NCBI GenBank assembly: GCA_045546175.1
Contig: JAZQCI010000103.1
Location: forward strand, 28,869-92,868
Direction of reading: 5' to 3'
Source of the DNA: CAG-791 sp045546175
GTDB lineage: Bacteria > Bacillota > Clostridia > Lachnospirales > Lachnospiraceae
DNA: 64,000 nucleotides
The notes beneath the pieces are model-generated. The model was not told where the DNA came from, did not search any database, and saw nothing but the letters and a program-made list of their open reading frames with translations. Positions within the stretch are counted from its first letter, which is position 1; each line of letters opens with the position of its first letter. Position numbers and translations under genes: made by a program. Positions 7,762 through 16,229 of this stretch are shown piece after piece.

Positions 7762-9042
7762 TTACAATCCCCCTCTGAGGTAATCAGGATTTGCCGCAGG
7801 CTGTTTACTATCCAAAATCCTGCACAAGGAAGCCGCGCTATCCGGGGCATCGTCATGCGCCGCCTGCTCGTTGTAGTCAGTTATCATTTCTAAGTAATTC
7901 AAATCCGTTTCCGGTATCCAATGTATCTTTTTCCACATCTTTTTGAGATGTGTCGTTATCTTTATGTACTTGTTTTGTTGCTCGTGGTATGTCGCCGCCG
8001 GTATCTCTAGCCCCTGAAGGCTCTTAGCCAAATATCCCTTGTCCGCGTTTCTTTCTGAATAGATAGTCCCGCAACGGTATTCCGACCAGTCGTTATATAT
8101 ATCCGTCAGGCAGTTCTCCACATGCGCCTCGGGCCATATCCGTCCATACGCCGTAATACTTCCATCTAAATTCCGCTTCATGATGGTAAATGCTACGGCA
8201 TCGCCGCCGCCATATGCCGCATCGATATGACCAATGCCGTTGTACAACTGCTCAACTTTGCCATCCAGTAGCGCGTCCGCGAACAATTCCGTGCCATCCG
8301 CGATGTGGCGAAGTTCGTAATTCGCCGCGAACAGGCTCGGTGACATTTGCTCCTTAATTTTTGCCAACTTTTCGGGCGGTATCAGCCCGGTACTGTAACA
8401 GTCGACTTTCTTAATGTTCGGCATCAGGGAGAACGCGTCTGACGCGCTCCACGGGGTTCCGCAGTTCACGAACCTGCCGCCGCGGTTACAGATGTTAATC
8501 AGTTCCTGATACCGTATCTTTGTCGCTTCGCGCTCCGCCTTGCTCACCCGGTCTTTCAAGTTCACAATGTCGTCGGTCACGACTATATCTGCGTGCTTAC
8601 CTGTTATCGACGTCCCGATACCTAATCCGACTATCTGTGAAGCACCTCTAATGCCGGTCACCAAATTCGTATTGATTTCCGTTTCCGACTTCGTAGTCAG
8701 AATTAGCGGCTGCCCGTATACGATACGAGACATTTCCTGCATACATCCTGACTGCAAGATTTTCTGCGACTGCTTACAGATTTCCTTTACGTCCGTATCC
8801 GTCTTTCTGAAATACAGTAAATTTTCGTTCGGCTGTTCGAACGCATGCAATGCAAAAAACAGCGATAACGTCGTCGTTTTATACGAACCACGGTGCGCCT
8901 GAAGCGTCTGGTCGTCATGCCGGTACAGCCAATCCCTTAGCCACTCGTTATGCAGGTCGGTCAAATCTTTGAAGCCAACCCAGTGTCCGACTTCCACAGG
9001 ACGCTCCCATAACATGCGGAAAATCTCATCACGACTAATCAC
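7762..9042 (-). CDS. Terminase large subunit
   Basis: 426 residues. ATPase: Walker A-like HRGSYKTTT at about residue 50, Walker B IVVTDDIV at about 155, coupling segment VNCGTPWSASDAF near 193. Nuclease: HIDAAYGGGDAVAFTI at about 270 and further acidic residues near YSERNADKG and the C-terminal AAHDDAPDSAASL. It packages DNA into proheads together with the small subunit, whose stop it overlaps by four bases. Confidence 0.92.
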   Translation of the reverse strand: MISRDEIFRMLWERPVEVGHWVGFKDLTDLHNEWLRDWLYRHDDQTLQAHRGSYKTTTLSLFFALHAFEQPNENLLYFRKTDTDVKEICKQSQKILQSGCMQEMSRIVYGQPLILTTKSETEINTNLVTGIRGASQIVGLGIGTSITGKHADIVVTDDIVNLKDRVSKAEREATKIRYQELINICNRGGRFVNCGTPWSASDAFSLMPNIKKVDCYSTGLIPPEKLAKIKEQMSPSLFAANYELRHIADGTELFADALLDGKVEQLYNGIGHIDAAYGGGDAVAFTIMKRNLDGSITAYGRIWPEAHVENCLTDIYNDWSEYRCGTIYSERNADKGYLAKSLQGLEIPAATYHEQQNKYIKITTHLKKMWKKIHWIPETDLNYLEMITDYNEQAAHDDAPDSAASLCRILDSKQPAANPDYLRGGL

Positions 9043-9566
9043 GTGTCATCACCGCCCATCATGGACATCTTGCTGAAGTAATCCGCCATAGCCTTTTGGC
9101 TATCGTCCAAATCAACGCCGGTTTCAGATACCTTTTCGTTCTGCTTTTTCAGCATCTCTGCCTGTTGTCTGCGCACCTCTGCCGCGGCTTCTTTCGCCGC
9201 AATATCCGCTTCCTTCGCTCTTTCGTCCTGCTCGGTGCCTTTGTCCTGACCGCCGTATTTCGCAACCCACTCTGCCGCTTTGACGTTTCCTTTGAGCGCC
9301 GCTTTCATCATTGTGCTAGACAATAATGTTTGCATATCCGGGTCTAACCCCAGGTCGGTCATCTGTTTTTTCAGGACATCATCAGGTATGTCCATCATCA
9401 AAATCGCAGTTATAGCCCGTCTGAGGTCTGCTTTTTTGCGCCGTGCCGCGCCTGAAGCCTTACCACCCATCTGCCTAATTTTTCTCTGTTCATTTTCTGG
9501 TCGGCGGTTAAACGGGATGAGATTATCACGCCCATCATAGCCGCCCGCATCTCTGCCCTTGGCCAT
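9039..9566 (-). CDS. Terminase small subunit
   Basis: 175 residues with GAGGCGG ahead of the ATG. N-terminal basic region with KASGAARRKKADLRRAI, a central helical part (DDVLKKQMTDLGLDPDMQTLLSSTM), GNVKAAEWVAKYGG, then a coiled coil (about 110-145). This layout is that of small terminases of Firmicutes phages, which recognise the pac/cos site. Overlap with the large subunit gene supports the call. Confidence 0.75.
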   Translation of the reverse strand: MAKGRDAGGYDGRDNLIPFNRRPENEQRKIRQMGGKASGAARRKKADLRRAITAILMMDIPDDVLKKQMTDLGLDPDMQTLLSSTMMKAALKGNVKAAEWVAKYGGQDKGTEQDERAKEADIAAKEAAAEVRRQQAEMLKKQNEKVSETGVDLDDSQKAMADYFSKMSMMGGDDT

Positions 9567-9591
9567 GCTAGCCGCCTCTCTTTCTTATAAA

Positions 9592-10365
9592 TTAAAAAAC
9601 AGCCTCGGGGGCTGGCGTCTTATTTTCTTCTATCGCTTTTTCTATTCTTCCCCTTGCTGTTTCGAAGAATTTCTCGTTAAGTTCTATTCCGATGAACTTG
9701 CGCCCGGTATTGACAGCCGCCACCCCTGTAGAACCGGAACCCATCACGTTATCTAATACAGCGTCTCCCGGGTTCGTATACGTTTTTATCAGATATTCCA
9801 GTAACGGAACCGGTTTTTGTGTGGGATGGGACCCGTTAGTAGGAGCGTTAGAGTATTTGATTACATCAACCGGGTAGCGTTCACCCGTCTCTGAACCGGT
9901 ATCGCGTAGTTTAAATTTGTCATAGATAGGTGTATATCGGTTATCGCTACCTTTTCTGAAATATGGTTTTGAAATCCATTTTTGCGGGTTGTATGTCGGA
10001 AGTTTCTTGTAAAAAACCAATATGTTTTCATGCGCCCGAAGCGGCATACGTTTTGCGTTTAAAAATCCCGCCGGTCGTGTTTTCCACCATATCCACTCAT
10101 ATCTGAATGTCTTCATGTTAGAACGAACCAGTTCCGCGCTGAACGGCATTTGAGAAAACAGTACAACTGCGCCGTTTGGCTTAACGACTCTCCAATACTG
10201 CTCCCACAATTGGTCTAGCGCGATTGGAACGTCCCAATCGCAGTTTGTCGTCCCATACGGCAGGTCAGCAAGTATCATATCAACTGACCCGTCCGGTATC
10301 TCCTTCATTCTTTCGAGGCAGTCGCCCCGCATCAGGGAGACGCCGTTCACAAATTCAAGGCTCAT
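9592..10365 (-). CDS. Phage DNA N6-adenine/N4-cytosine methyltransferase
   Basis: 257 residues. The catalytic motif IV ADLPYG lies near residue 34 and the SAM-binding motif I DNVMGSGSTG near residue 205, so the order is that of the beta class. Between them are WWKTRPAGFLNAKRMPLRAHE and the SHPTQKPVPLLEYLI segment (motif X). The ATG overlaps the stop of the upstream SAM-synthetase gene as ATGA, so the enzyme that makes SAM and the enzyme that uses it are made from one message in a coupled way. The likely role is protecting phage DNA from host restriction (inference); no cognate restriction gene is seen. Confidence 0.88.
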   Translation of the reverse strand: MSLEFVNGVSLMRGDCLERMKEIPDGSVDMILADLPYGTTNCDWDVPIALDQLWEQYWRVVKPNGAVVLFSQMPFSAELVRSNMKTFRYEWIWWKTRPAGFLNAKRMPLRAHENILVFYKKLPTYNPQKWISKPYFRKGSDNRYTPIYDKFKLRDTGSETGERYPVDVIKYSNAPTNGSHPTQKPVPLLEYLIKTYTNPGDAVLDNVMGSGSTGVAAVNTGRKFIGIELNEKFFETARGRIEKAIEENKTPAPEAVF

Positions 10366-11150
10366 CTTATCAGTCCCCACTCCGCAAACTTTTCAAATCC
10401 GCCGCAATCCTGTATGTACGCTCTCGCCATCTCGACTATCACCGCATACGGCAGCCCGTCCACAGTTTCGTCTCCAATCGCGCAGGACAATTCCACAGGT
10501 TTTCCTGTCGCCTGCGCCTTCAGAAACGCATATATGTTCACCGATACGTCAGCCTTGCTCAGGTCTTTTCCATGCAATCCGCCGCCGGTCACGCTGTCCG
10601 CCATGTCGGAACCCAATTTTCTGTTTACTGCGCCGGTATCAACGTCCGTCCCGCCTGTCCAATCCCCCAAAGGATTTACAACCGCTCCCGGAAATTCCTT
10701 GCGCAGTTCATCGCCGTCTGCGTTACTCTGACAAATTATCAGCCGCCCGCCGTCAAGAATATACTTGCCGTCATGCGGGTATTTTCTGTATATCCCTCTG
10801 GCAATCCGTGTCAGTTCTTTTTGCTCGTCGGTCACGGGCATCCCCCGGAAGATACCATTATCTCCGCAACGGAACCCGTCCATCTGGTTCTGCGCCAAGT
10901 GTTCATCCTGAGGACGTTCATAGTAATTCGTCAGCAGTCTGCCACCCGCAATCCTGTTCACGATTTCTTCGACCTTGCATGTTTTAATGTGAACGCTCGT
11001 TTCCGCGATAATATGGCAAACTCCATGTCCAATTAGGACTTCCACGGCAATTCTCGGGTCTTCCTGAATGCCATAAGCCAGGTCGACAATCGCCCCGGCA
11101 ATTCTGTCCGCTATTTTGTCAACATGGGACGGGTTCACGCGTTCATACAT
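10362..11150 (-). CDS. Phage S-adenosylmethionine synthetase (MetK homologue)
   Basis: 262 residues from the ATG at 11150 (GAGGG eight bases upstream). Regions align in order with MetK: N-terminal SHVDKIADRIAGAIVD (E. coli GHPDKIAD), central GDNGIFRGM (GDQGLMFGY), NPLGDWTGG then NRK, and TGGGLHGKDLSKADVS (HGGGAFSGKDPSKVD). The His, Asp and Lys of the first motif, the R-K pair and both Lys of GKDxSKxD are kept, so it may be active. It is about 120 residues shorter than cellular MetK (near 385), the loss being spread through loops and the C-terminus. Its 5' end overlaps the HNH gene; its 3' end is coupled to the methyltransferase gene. Confidence 0.82.
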   Translation of the reverse strand: MYERVNPSHVDKIADRIAGAIVDLAYGIQEDPRIAVEVLIGHGVCHIIAETSVHIKTCKVEEIVNRIAGGRLLTNYYERPQDEHLAQNQMDGFRCGDNGIFRGMPVTDEQKELTRIARGIYRKYPHDGKYILDGGRLIICQSNADGDELRKEFPGAVVNPLGDWTGGTDVDTGAVNRKLGSDMADSVTGGGLHGKDLSKADVSVNIYAFLKAQATGKPVELSCAIGDETVDGLPYAVIVEMARAYIQDCGGFEKFAEWGLIR

Positions 11151-11674
11151 ATTCTTTCCCTCTTTAATCTTCCCTTTTTCCATCCATCTGATAAAAAAGA
11201 AAACAGCTGTTCGACATACACATATCGTTCAACTGTCCCATCATTTATCCATCTTTTACGACTTGTATCCTCTCGAAGCTTTTGCCGTACTTCTTTCGAT
11301 ACAACCCGTCCACGATTTGCTGCACCTATTTTCTCTTTCGTACTGCCGTAATTGATATTATATTTATGCGTGCACCATTCGAGGTTGTTGACGTTGTTGT
11401 TTGATTTATCTTCATCTATATGGTTTACATCGGTGTATTCGTTCGGATTTTCTATAAATGCACTCGCAACCAAACGATGAACTAAACAGTTTTTCTTTTT
11501 ACCGTCTTTCCATAAATACACCCTACGATATCCATTTTTCTGAATGTCACCCTTTAACAAAACACACTCGTTCTTTATACTGCGTATTTCTCCAAGTGAT
11601 GACGCTTGATAATGTCCTTCATAACCGGGAATATCTTTCCATATTTCAGGTGCCGGGTTTACTTTTTCAAACAT
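11135..11674 (-). CDS. HNH homing endonuclease with NUMOD4 domain
   Basis: 179 residues. After the first residues MFEKVNPAP comes a NUMOD4 DNA-binding segment (IWKDIPGYEGHYQASSLGEI), then an HNH core (LVHRLVASAFIENP, VNHIDEDKSNNNVNNLEWCT), and a C-terminal W-x-N-D-G...DGWKKGR module common in homing nucleases. Its opening MFEKVNP resembles the opening MYERVNP of the SAM-synthetase gene just downstream, as if it had inserted at that gene's start codon and taken it over. It overlaps the gene before it by eight bases and the one after it by sixteen. Confidence 0.88.
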   Translation of the reverse strand: MFEKVNPAPEIWKDIPGYEGHYQASSLGEIRSIKNECVLLKGDIQKNGYRRVYLWKDGKKKNCLVHRLVASAFIENPNEYTDVNHIDEDKSNNNVNNLEWCTHKYNINYGSTKEKIGAANRGRVVSKEVRQKLREDTSRKRWINDGTVERYVYVEQLFSFLSDGWKKGRLKRERICMNA

Positions 11675-11957
11675 CTTTTTCTCCGTTTTCCTCTTCCACG
11701 TCCCCGCACGGAATCATGTCGTTTTTATAATCTGTATATTTTTCCAGAAATGTGTCAACAGACACACCCGATACGTTTTTCGGCGGGTCCGTAACTTTCA
11801 GTTTGAACAGGTCAATATGATTTCTTTGCTCGGGCCAGTCATCGTGCGGTTCACATGTCAGCCCATTATTTTTCGAGTATTCATCAAACGCGCCGTATTT
11901 TGACCATGCAGTCATGCCCGAAGCACGCCCGTTCTTATCAAACAACACATAACGCAT
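11667..11957 (-). CDS. Phage protein of unknown function
   Basis: 96 residues beginning MRYVLFDKNGRASGMTAW. It has no membrane segment and no recognised motif; the C-terminus is acidic. GGGAGCGACC lies upstream, at a long distance from the ATG. The gene belongs to the SSB-to-methyltransferase operon and its stop overlaps the HNH gene start. Confidence 0.6.
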   Translation of the reverse strand: MRYVLFDKNGRASGMTAWSKYGAFDEYSKNNGLTCEPHDDWPEQRNHIDLFKLKVTDPPKNVSGVSVDTFLEKYTDYKNDMIPCGDVEEENGEKDV

Positions 11958-11988
11958 TTTTGTCTCGGTCGCTCCCTTTCATTGATTT

Positions 11989-12183
11989 TTATTTCATCAT
12001 TTTCACCGTGATGTTCCCCTGAATGTAGGGAAATTTTTCATTACGGCTAACCTTTATCGACTTAATATCTGTAGCCGCATCGTCTACCGCAAGTTCTTCG
12101 ATGAACTGCTTCGCGTTTTCCGGCCCCATGAAAACCGTACGCTTGTCACCACTAACGTATGTAATCTTTACCTTTAACAACAT
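11989..12183 (-). CDS. Small phage protein of unknown function
   Basis: 64 residues from the ATG at 12183, which has the strong site AAAGGAG seven bases upstream. The alternating hydrophobic pattern (LLKVKITYVSGDKRTVF, IQGNITVKMM) suggests a small beta-rich fold. The longer frame upstream overlaps the leader and is not supported by a ribosome site. Confidence 0.65.
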   Translation of the reverse strand: MLLKVKITYVSGDKRTVFMGPENAKQFIEELAVDDAATDIKSIKVSRNEKFPYIQGNITVKMMK

Positions 12184-12318
12184 AATTTTCTCCTTTCGCC
12201 CTTTCGCTCTCATATGTCCATTGATACACAACGCTACGTCCCGGTGCTGTATGTGTGAGAGCAGAGGTGGAGATAACCTCTAAATCAACATCAGGGCGCA
12301 ACGCTCTATACCAATGGG

Positions 12319-12350
12319 GACGGGTATCCGGCGAACCGGATTAACCCGTC
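12319..12350. other. Very stable tetraloop hairpin
   Basis: Arms GACGGGT-ATCCGG and CCGGAT-ACCCGTC pair almost perfectly; on the minus strand the loop is TTCG, a stable tetraloop. It sits in the 186-base space between two genes, has no U-run on the minus strand and a weak one (CTCTTTTAT) on the plus strand. Possibly an mRNA processing or regulatory stem. Confidence 0.5.
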
Positions 12351-12369
12351 TCTTTTATACATCTGTCAG

Positions 12370-12861
12370 TCAACCAACTACCTGCTTATGGAATTTACTA
12401 CGTCGCATACCGCAAGGGCAGAAAAGCATGTCGTAAACGTCCCAGCCTGCTCTGCGCCTATCATACGCACGTCTGTAATCCAGCCCGAAAATCTGCACCC
12501 ATTCTGCGAGCGGTTTCTCGACTCCGCCGAAAACAACGCGGATACTATTCGAGCGGTTCCATGCCTGCTGTTGCGCAGTCACCCATCTACAATTTTCAGG
12601 CGTATAATCACCGTCGCTGTCTATGCGGTCTAACTGGAGATTTTCCGCATACCCATGTTCCAACGCCCAGTCCCGGAAATTCTCGAAACTGTGTTTCCAT
12701 GCGTCACAAACGCGGATACCTTTTCCGCCGTAATACCGCTCGTAATCGCGCCCTTTTGAAGGACAACTGCATCGTGTGTTCATGTTGTCCCATATGCGGT
12801 ACAGCCTTGTACGCTGTTGCGCGTCTCTCTTGAAATCGCAAACCATCCCCGAATACCCCAT
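12370..12861 (-). CDS. HNH-like phage endonuclease or DNA-binding protein
   Basis: 163 residues from ATG 12859-12861 (MGYSGMVCDF), with GGAGG about ten bases upstream. The pattern R-L-Y-R-I-W-x-N-M-x-x-R-C, YYGGKGIRVCDAWK, FENFRDWALEHGY, LQLDRIDSDGDYTPENCRWV is common in phage proteins annotated as HNH/AP2-type nucleases. Its ribosome site lies inside the terminator hairpin that follows SSB, so read-through and translation should be linked. Whether it still cuts DNA is unknown. Confidence 0.65.
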   Translation of the reverse strand: MGYSGMVCDFKRDAQQRTRLYRIWDNMNTRCSCPSKGRDYERYYGGKGIRVCDAWKHSFENFRDWALEHGYAENLQLDRIDSDGDYTPENCRWVTAQQQAWNRSNSIRVVFGGVEKPLAEWVQIFGLDYRRAYDRRRAGWDVYDMLFCPCGMRRSKFHKQVVG

Positions 12862-12896
12862 AAAAAAGGACACCCTCCATCTGTAGGAAGGTGTCC
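12862..12896 (-). terminator. Terminator after SSB that also holds the next gene's ribosome site
   Basis: Arms GGACACCTTCC and GGAGGGTGTCC close a hairpin (12868-12896) followed on the minus strand by TTTTTT. The GGAGG of the downstream HNH-like gene is part of the 3' arm. Confidence 0.8.
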
Positions 12897-12909
12897 GTTT
12901 CAATTTCTA

Positions 12910-13404
12910 TTAGTTAAAAGGAAGTTCCTGCTGCTGATAGCCGCGGTTCGGCTGCGCATATCCGCCGTATCCCTGCGTCTGTCCATACCCCTGATTTTGT
13001 CCAGTCTGGCGATAACCACCCTGAGGCTGTCCATAATTCTGCGGCTGTCCCTGAGGTGCGTTTCCCGGCTGTGCCTGTGCCTGCCCGTTGTCCTGTTTAC
13101 GCTCACAAAACTCTATTCCAAGAACGACCACATCGGTACGGTAAACTTCTTTTCCGTTTTCGTCAGGATATTTTGACGTCTGAATACGTCCCTGAACCGC
13201 TATCTTCACACCCTTTTTCAGGTAGTCACGCACAATCTCCGCCGTTTTGCCGAAAGCAACGCAACTCGGGAAATCAGCTGCGTCCGGGTCATTCTTACTG
13301 TGCCGGTCAACTGCAAGAGTGAACCTCGCACTTGTCACACCGTTCTGAGATGTTCCTGAAACAGGGTCTTTCGTCAGTCTTCCCATGAGAATTACATTGT
13401 TCAA
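12910..13404 (-). CDS. ssb: Single-stranded DNA-binding protein
   Basis: 164 residues from a TTG start (13402-13404) behind AAAGGAG; the SSB sequence begins NNVILMGRLTKDP exactly there, which decides the start. OB fold over about residues 1-105 (ARFTLAVDR, KTAEIVRDYLKKG, VQGRIQTSKY), then a Gln/Gly/Tyr-rich linker and the tip QQELPFN, the acidic-hydrophobic tail used to recruit partners. First gene behind a strong promoter; followed by a terminator hairpin that should reduce expression of the downstream genes. Confidence 0.92.
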   Translation of the reverse strand: MNNVILMGRLTKDPVSGTSQNGVTSARFTLAVDRHSKNDPDAADFPSCVAFGKTAEIVRDYLKKGVKIAVQGRIQTSKYPDENGKEVYRTDVVVLGIEFCERKQDNGQAQAQPGNAPQGQPQNYGQPQGGYRQTGQNQGYGQTQGYGGYAQPNRGYQQQELPFN

Positions 13405-13509
13405 AATCTTTTCTCCTTTCGCTCTCACATCGTAAATCTGCACATGAAAAAAGCGCCCTTATCAGGCGCTCGTGCTATGTGTTATATAAATTTATATTTA
13501 TCTATTCTA

Positions 13510-13538
13510 AGTATAGCAAACAATTCGGTAACATGCAA
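13510..13538 (-). promoter_or_regulatory. Promoter for the SSB operon
   Basis: TTGCAT (13533-13538) and TATACT (13510-13515) with a 17-bp spacer and TGC before the -10 (extended -10). It points at ssb, about 105 bases downstream. Confidence 0.8.
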
Positions 13539-13613
13539 CTATTTTTCTGAAAATTACTGAAATATTTTTATTTATCTTGAAAGTATGTGATATTCAAACA
13601 ATTCCCCAGGTAC

Positions 13614-13648
13614 AAAAAAAGAGAACGCTCCAATCCCGGAACGCTCTC
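13614..13648 (-). terminator. Terminator after the ArpU-like regulator gene
   Basis: An 11-bp stem with G-U pairs (GAGAGCGTTCC with GGAGCGTTCTC, 13621-13648) followed on the minus strand by TTTTTT. With the promoter just below it, it marks an operon border. The 304-base gap 13405-13708 holds only this, the promoter and the AAAGTATGTGATAT motif. Confidence 0.8.
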
Positions 13649-13708
13649 AATTCCCCTCGTTTTTCATTTTATAAGACCTTTCTGTGATTTTGTGAGTATT
13701 TATATGTC

Positions 13709-14137
13709 TTACGCTACTTTATCGTAATTCTCTGCTATGCGCCTCGCTCCTCTCAGGATGAGCATTGATATACATCTTACGGTCTTCCCTGTCTTCTCCG
13801 CAATCTCCGCCTTCGTCATCCCACCGATATAGTACGCTCTCATGACCTCTCTGGAATAATCCGTCCCCGCATATTCCATCAGCCGCTCCGCCTCTTCGAC
13901 CGCCGCCGTTATCTGCACTTCTATCCGCTTTTTCGCTTTGAAAAAACGCTCTGCATCCGCATAAAAATCATCCAGTCCATGAACGGCATTTGTATGCGTT
14001 TTCGGCATATCGCTCAGAACCGGGCTACCGGGCAATGCTTTAAGCCTGCAAAGATTTATCTGGTCGTTAATCTCCCGCTCCGTGCGCCTCAGGTCACCCA
14101 CTTTTTCCAGTCTGAAAATTACACTCCAATACTCCAT
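13709..14137 (-). CDS. ArpU/RinA-like late transcription regulator
   Basis: 142 residues. N-terminal helices, then a sigma-70 region-4-like helix-turn-helix: REVMRAYYIGGMTKAEIAEKTGKTVRCISMLILRGARRI (written here in part: MTKAEIAEKTGKTV). This is the layout of ArpU, RinA and DUF1492 proteins, which switch on late genes in phages of Firmicutes and sit between replication and packaging genes as here. GTGAGAGCGAA is the only ribosome-site-like sequence before the ATG. Targets could include the repeats upstream of the scaffold gene (inference). Confidence 0.7.
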   Translation of the reverse strand: MEYWSVIFRLEKVGDLRRTEREINDQINLCRLKALPGSPVLSDMPKTHTNAVHGLDDFYADAERFFKAKKRIEVQITAAVEEAERLMEYAGTDYSREVMRAYYIGGMTKAEIAEKTGKTVRCISMLILRGARRIAENYDKVA

Positions 14138-14160
14138 TTCGCTCTCACCATCCTTTCTGC

Positions 14161-16143
14161 TTACGCATCGTCCCCTGTCGGAAGGTCGAGGAATGCGTCA
14201 CGTCCATCCGACTGAATATCAATTGTTTCCGCTTCCACCTCTTTCGCCGTTGCCGTCCCCATAGGAATAAAGGATTTTGTATACACCGGCGGGCGGGTCT
14301 TCACCTGCCATCCATACTGTATCTGTTGCCCGTCGTAATCCAACAGGCGTTTGCTACCAATTTCGAAATACAGACCGGAAAACGTCGTTTCACGCATCAT
14401 GTCATAACGCGCCTTCAGGACACTGATGATGTTCGTCGGCAGGGAAATTTCATTTCCATACTGCGTTTTCTTTTCCTGTCCAAATGTCTTACTAAAAAAG
14501 ATATCCGGGTCAACGTCTTTGTCGTCTCCAACTTTCACGCCGTACTCGTCGAGATACGCTTTTTTGAATACGTGGCTCGCCTTATACACCGCAAAAATGT
14601 CATCGCAAAGATTTGCTATCTCACTCGCACCCAGTATGTCATCCAGTGTCAGCAATCTTCCACCATTTTTCTTACTGTGCGCAACCAGCCAAATCGACAA
14701 TCCTGTGGATGCCGCCGTGCTTTTCAGTTTTTGTACAATATATTTCTGTTTTTCAAGCGGGTCGCGGATACCCTGCACGGTCAACATCATGAGGTTGTCC
14801 AGAACCAATATTTGCGCTCCACGCTTTTTGCAATCTTCCAAGCAAAACTGTAACACCTCGTGGAAATCGAAATCCCACTCGTTATTGTAAACACCCAATC
14901 TGCCGCGCAACCAATCCTTAATTCTGTGTTCAACGTCCGGGTCACAATCCCACGAGCCCAGTTCACTGTCGCCTTTGCGCAGATTATCGCGCCCTGCCGC
15001 TTGGTTCGCCATAGCGTCGAAAATTGACGTATCATCCATTTCACCGGAAAACAGGACAACCTTGTAGCCCATCTCAATCACATTCAGGATTATCTGTGAT
15101 ACAATTGTGGACTTCCCCCCGCCGGGGTTCCCTGTGAAAACAGATAACCCGCCCTCAGGTATCCCACCGAAGTTTTTGTCGATATATCCAATCCCCGTCG
15201 GAATTTTCTTTTTTTTCGGTCTTGACCTCTTCGTTTCCCATATGTCGTCAATCTCCAAAACCCTCTGTGGACGCTTCTCTGCGCCCAATCTCGACGGTGC
15301 GGGCATCGTCACAGGATGCAACGACTGGTAATACTGCCGCATCATGAACGCTTCGAAATCCATCGACCACATGCCGACCTGTGCATTCGCCGTATCGAAG
15401 ACCACGTACTTAGGATTTTTCGCATCTCCGTCGCACATACGCACGATACTGCCGGTCTGCACCTTTCTCCATGTCTTGAAAGCCTCATGTTCAGGAACCG
15501 GGAAGAATTCGTCGTAGAAATTCCACGCCGCAGGTTTCATGGATTTCAACCCGCATACTGTCGAAATACTGGACAAAATCCCTACACTGTTCTCCGTCCA
15601 CTGCGCCGGTGCGAAATTATATGTAATCCCATGTTTCACCTTCGGAATCGGTACAACCGGCATGCATCCGCGCACTCCGGGGAAATATCTGCGCATCACA
15701 ATCGTCGCTTTCTGTGCCGCGTTCAAAACCACCTGCGCCTCTCCGTCACGCTTCAATCTGTAAACGACCGCCTGTGCTCCGTCGCCTACTGTGAATATCG
15801 CCGGGTCGCGGAACCCCATGGAAGCCAACGCCAGCGTCACATTCGTGCCGCATTTTCCCTCGAAAGTGAAGGAAACCGCCGTCATGTACTCGAACTTAAC
15901 CTGACCAATATCCACAAACTGCTTTCCCGTCGTATCCTGTCCATCTGCCAGTGTCACGGGCACAAGCATCAGGTCATCGCCGCTCCACGCATCTATCTCT
16001 TCGCGAGTCATCACTGCGATACGATATTTCGCCTGCATCTGCCACGTCGTCACTGCATATACTCTTGCCGTGCCGCAAAGCGCATTCAGGACAACATCTC
16101 TCTGTCCCTTTTCGTCAAAATCAATCTTCTTGTAGCCTGCCAT
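14161..16143 (-). CDS. RecA/DnaB-type replicative helicase (phage)
   Basis: 660 residues from ATG 16141-16143 (MAGYKKID, GGAG nine bases upstream). The C-terminal half has the RecA fold: Walker A GNPGGGKST near residue 335, Walker B ILVLDNLMML near 438, WLVAHSKK near 480. The N-terminal 300 residues are not a recognisable primase or toprim domain, though they hold a zinc-free region with FYDEFFPVPEHEAFKTW, similar in placement to phage primase-helicases. It probably unwinds the phage fork with SSB. A conserved leader element lies upstream (16284-16333). Confidence 0.8.
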   Translation of the reverse strand: MAGYKKIDFDEKGQRDVVLNALCGTARVYAVTTWQMQAKYRIAVMTREEIDAWSGDDLMLVPVTLADGQDTTGKQFVDIGQVKFEYMTAVSFTFEGKCGTNVTLALASMGFRDPAIFTVGDGAQAVVYRLKRDGEAQVVLNAAQKATIVMRRYFPGVRGCMPVVPIPKVKHGITYNFAPAQWTENSVGILSSISTVCGLKSMKPAAWNFYDEFFPVPEHEAFKTWRKVQTGSIVRMCDGDAKNPKYVVFDTANAQVGMWSMDFEAFMMRQYYQSLHPVTMPAPSRLGAEKRPQRVLEIDDIWETKRSRPKKKKIPTGIGYIDKNFGGIPEGGLSVFTGNPGGGKSTIVSQIILNVIEMGYKVVLFSGEMDDTSIFDAMANQAAGRDNLRKGDSELGSWDCDPDVEHRIKDWLRGRLGVYNNEWDFDFHEVLQFCLEDCKKRGAQILVLDNLMMLTVQGIRDPLEKQKYIVQKLKSTAASTGLSIWLVAHSKKNGGRLLTLDDILGASEIANLCDDIFAVYKASHVFKKAYLDEYGVKVGDDKDVDPDIFFSKTFGQEKKTQYGNEISLPTNIISVLKARYDMMRETTFSGLYFEIGSKRLLDYDGQQIQYGWQVKTRPPVYTKSFIPMGTATAKEVEAETIDIQSDGRDAFLDLPTGDDA

Positions 16144-16229
16144 AGTTAACATCTCCATTTCTTACATACTTATATCTAATTTAACTGTTTCGTATGCTCC
16201 GTCAGCGCTCTCACCTGCTTCAGGAAATA

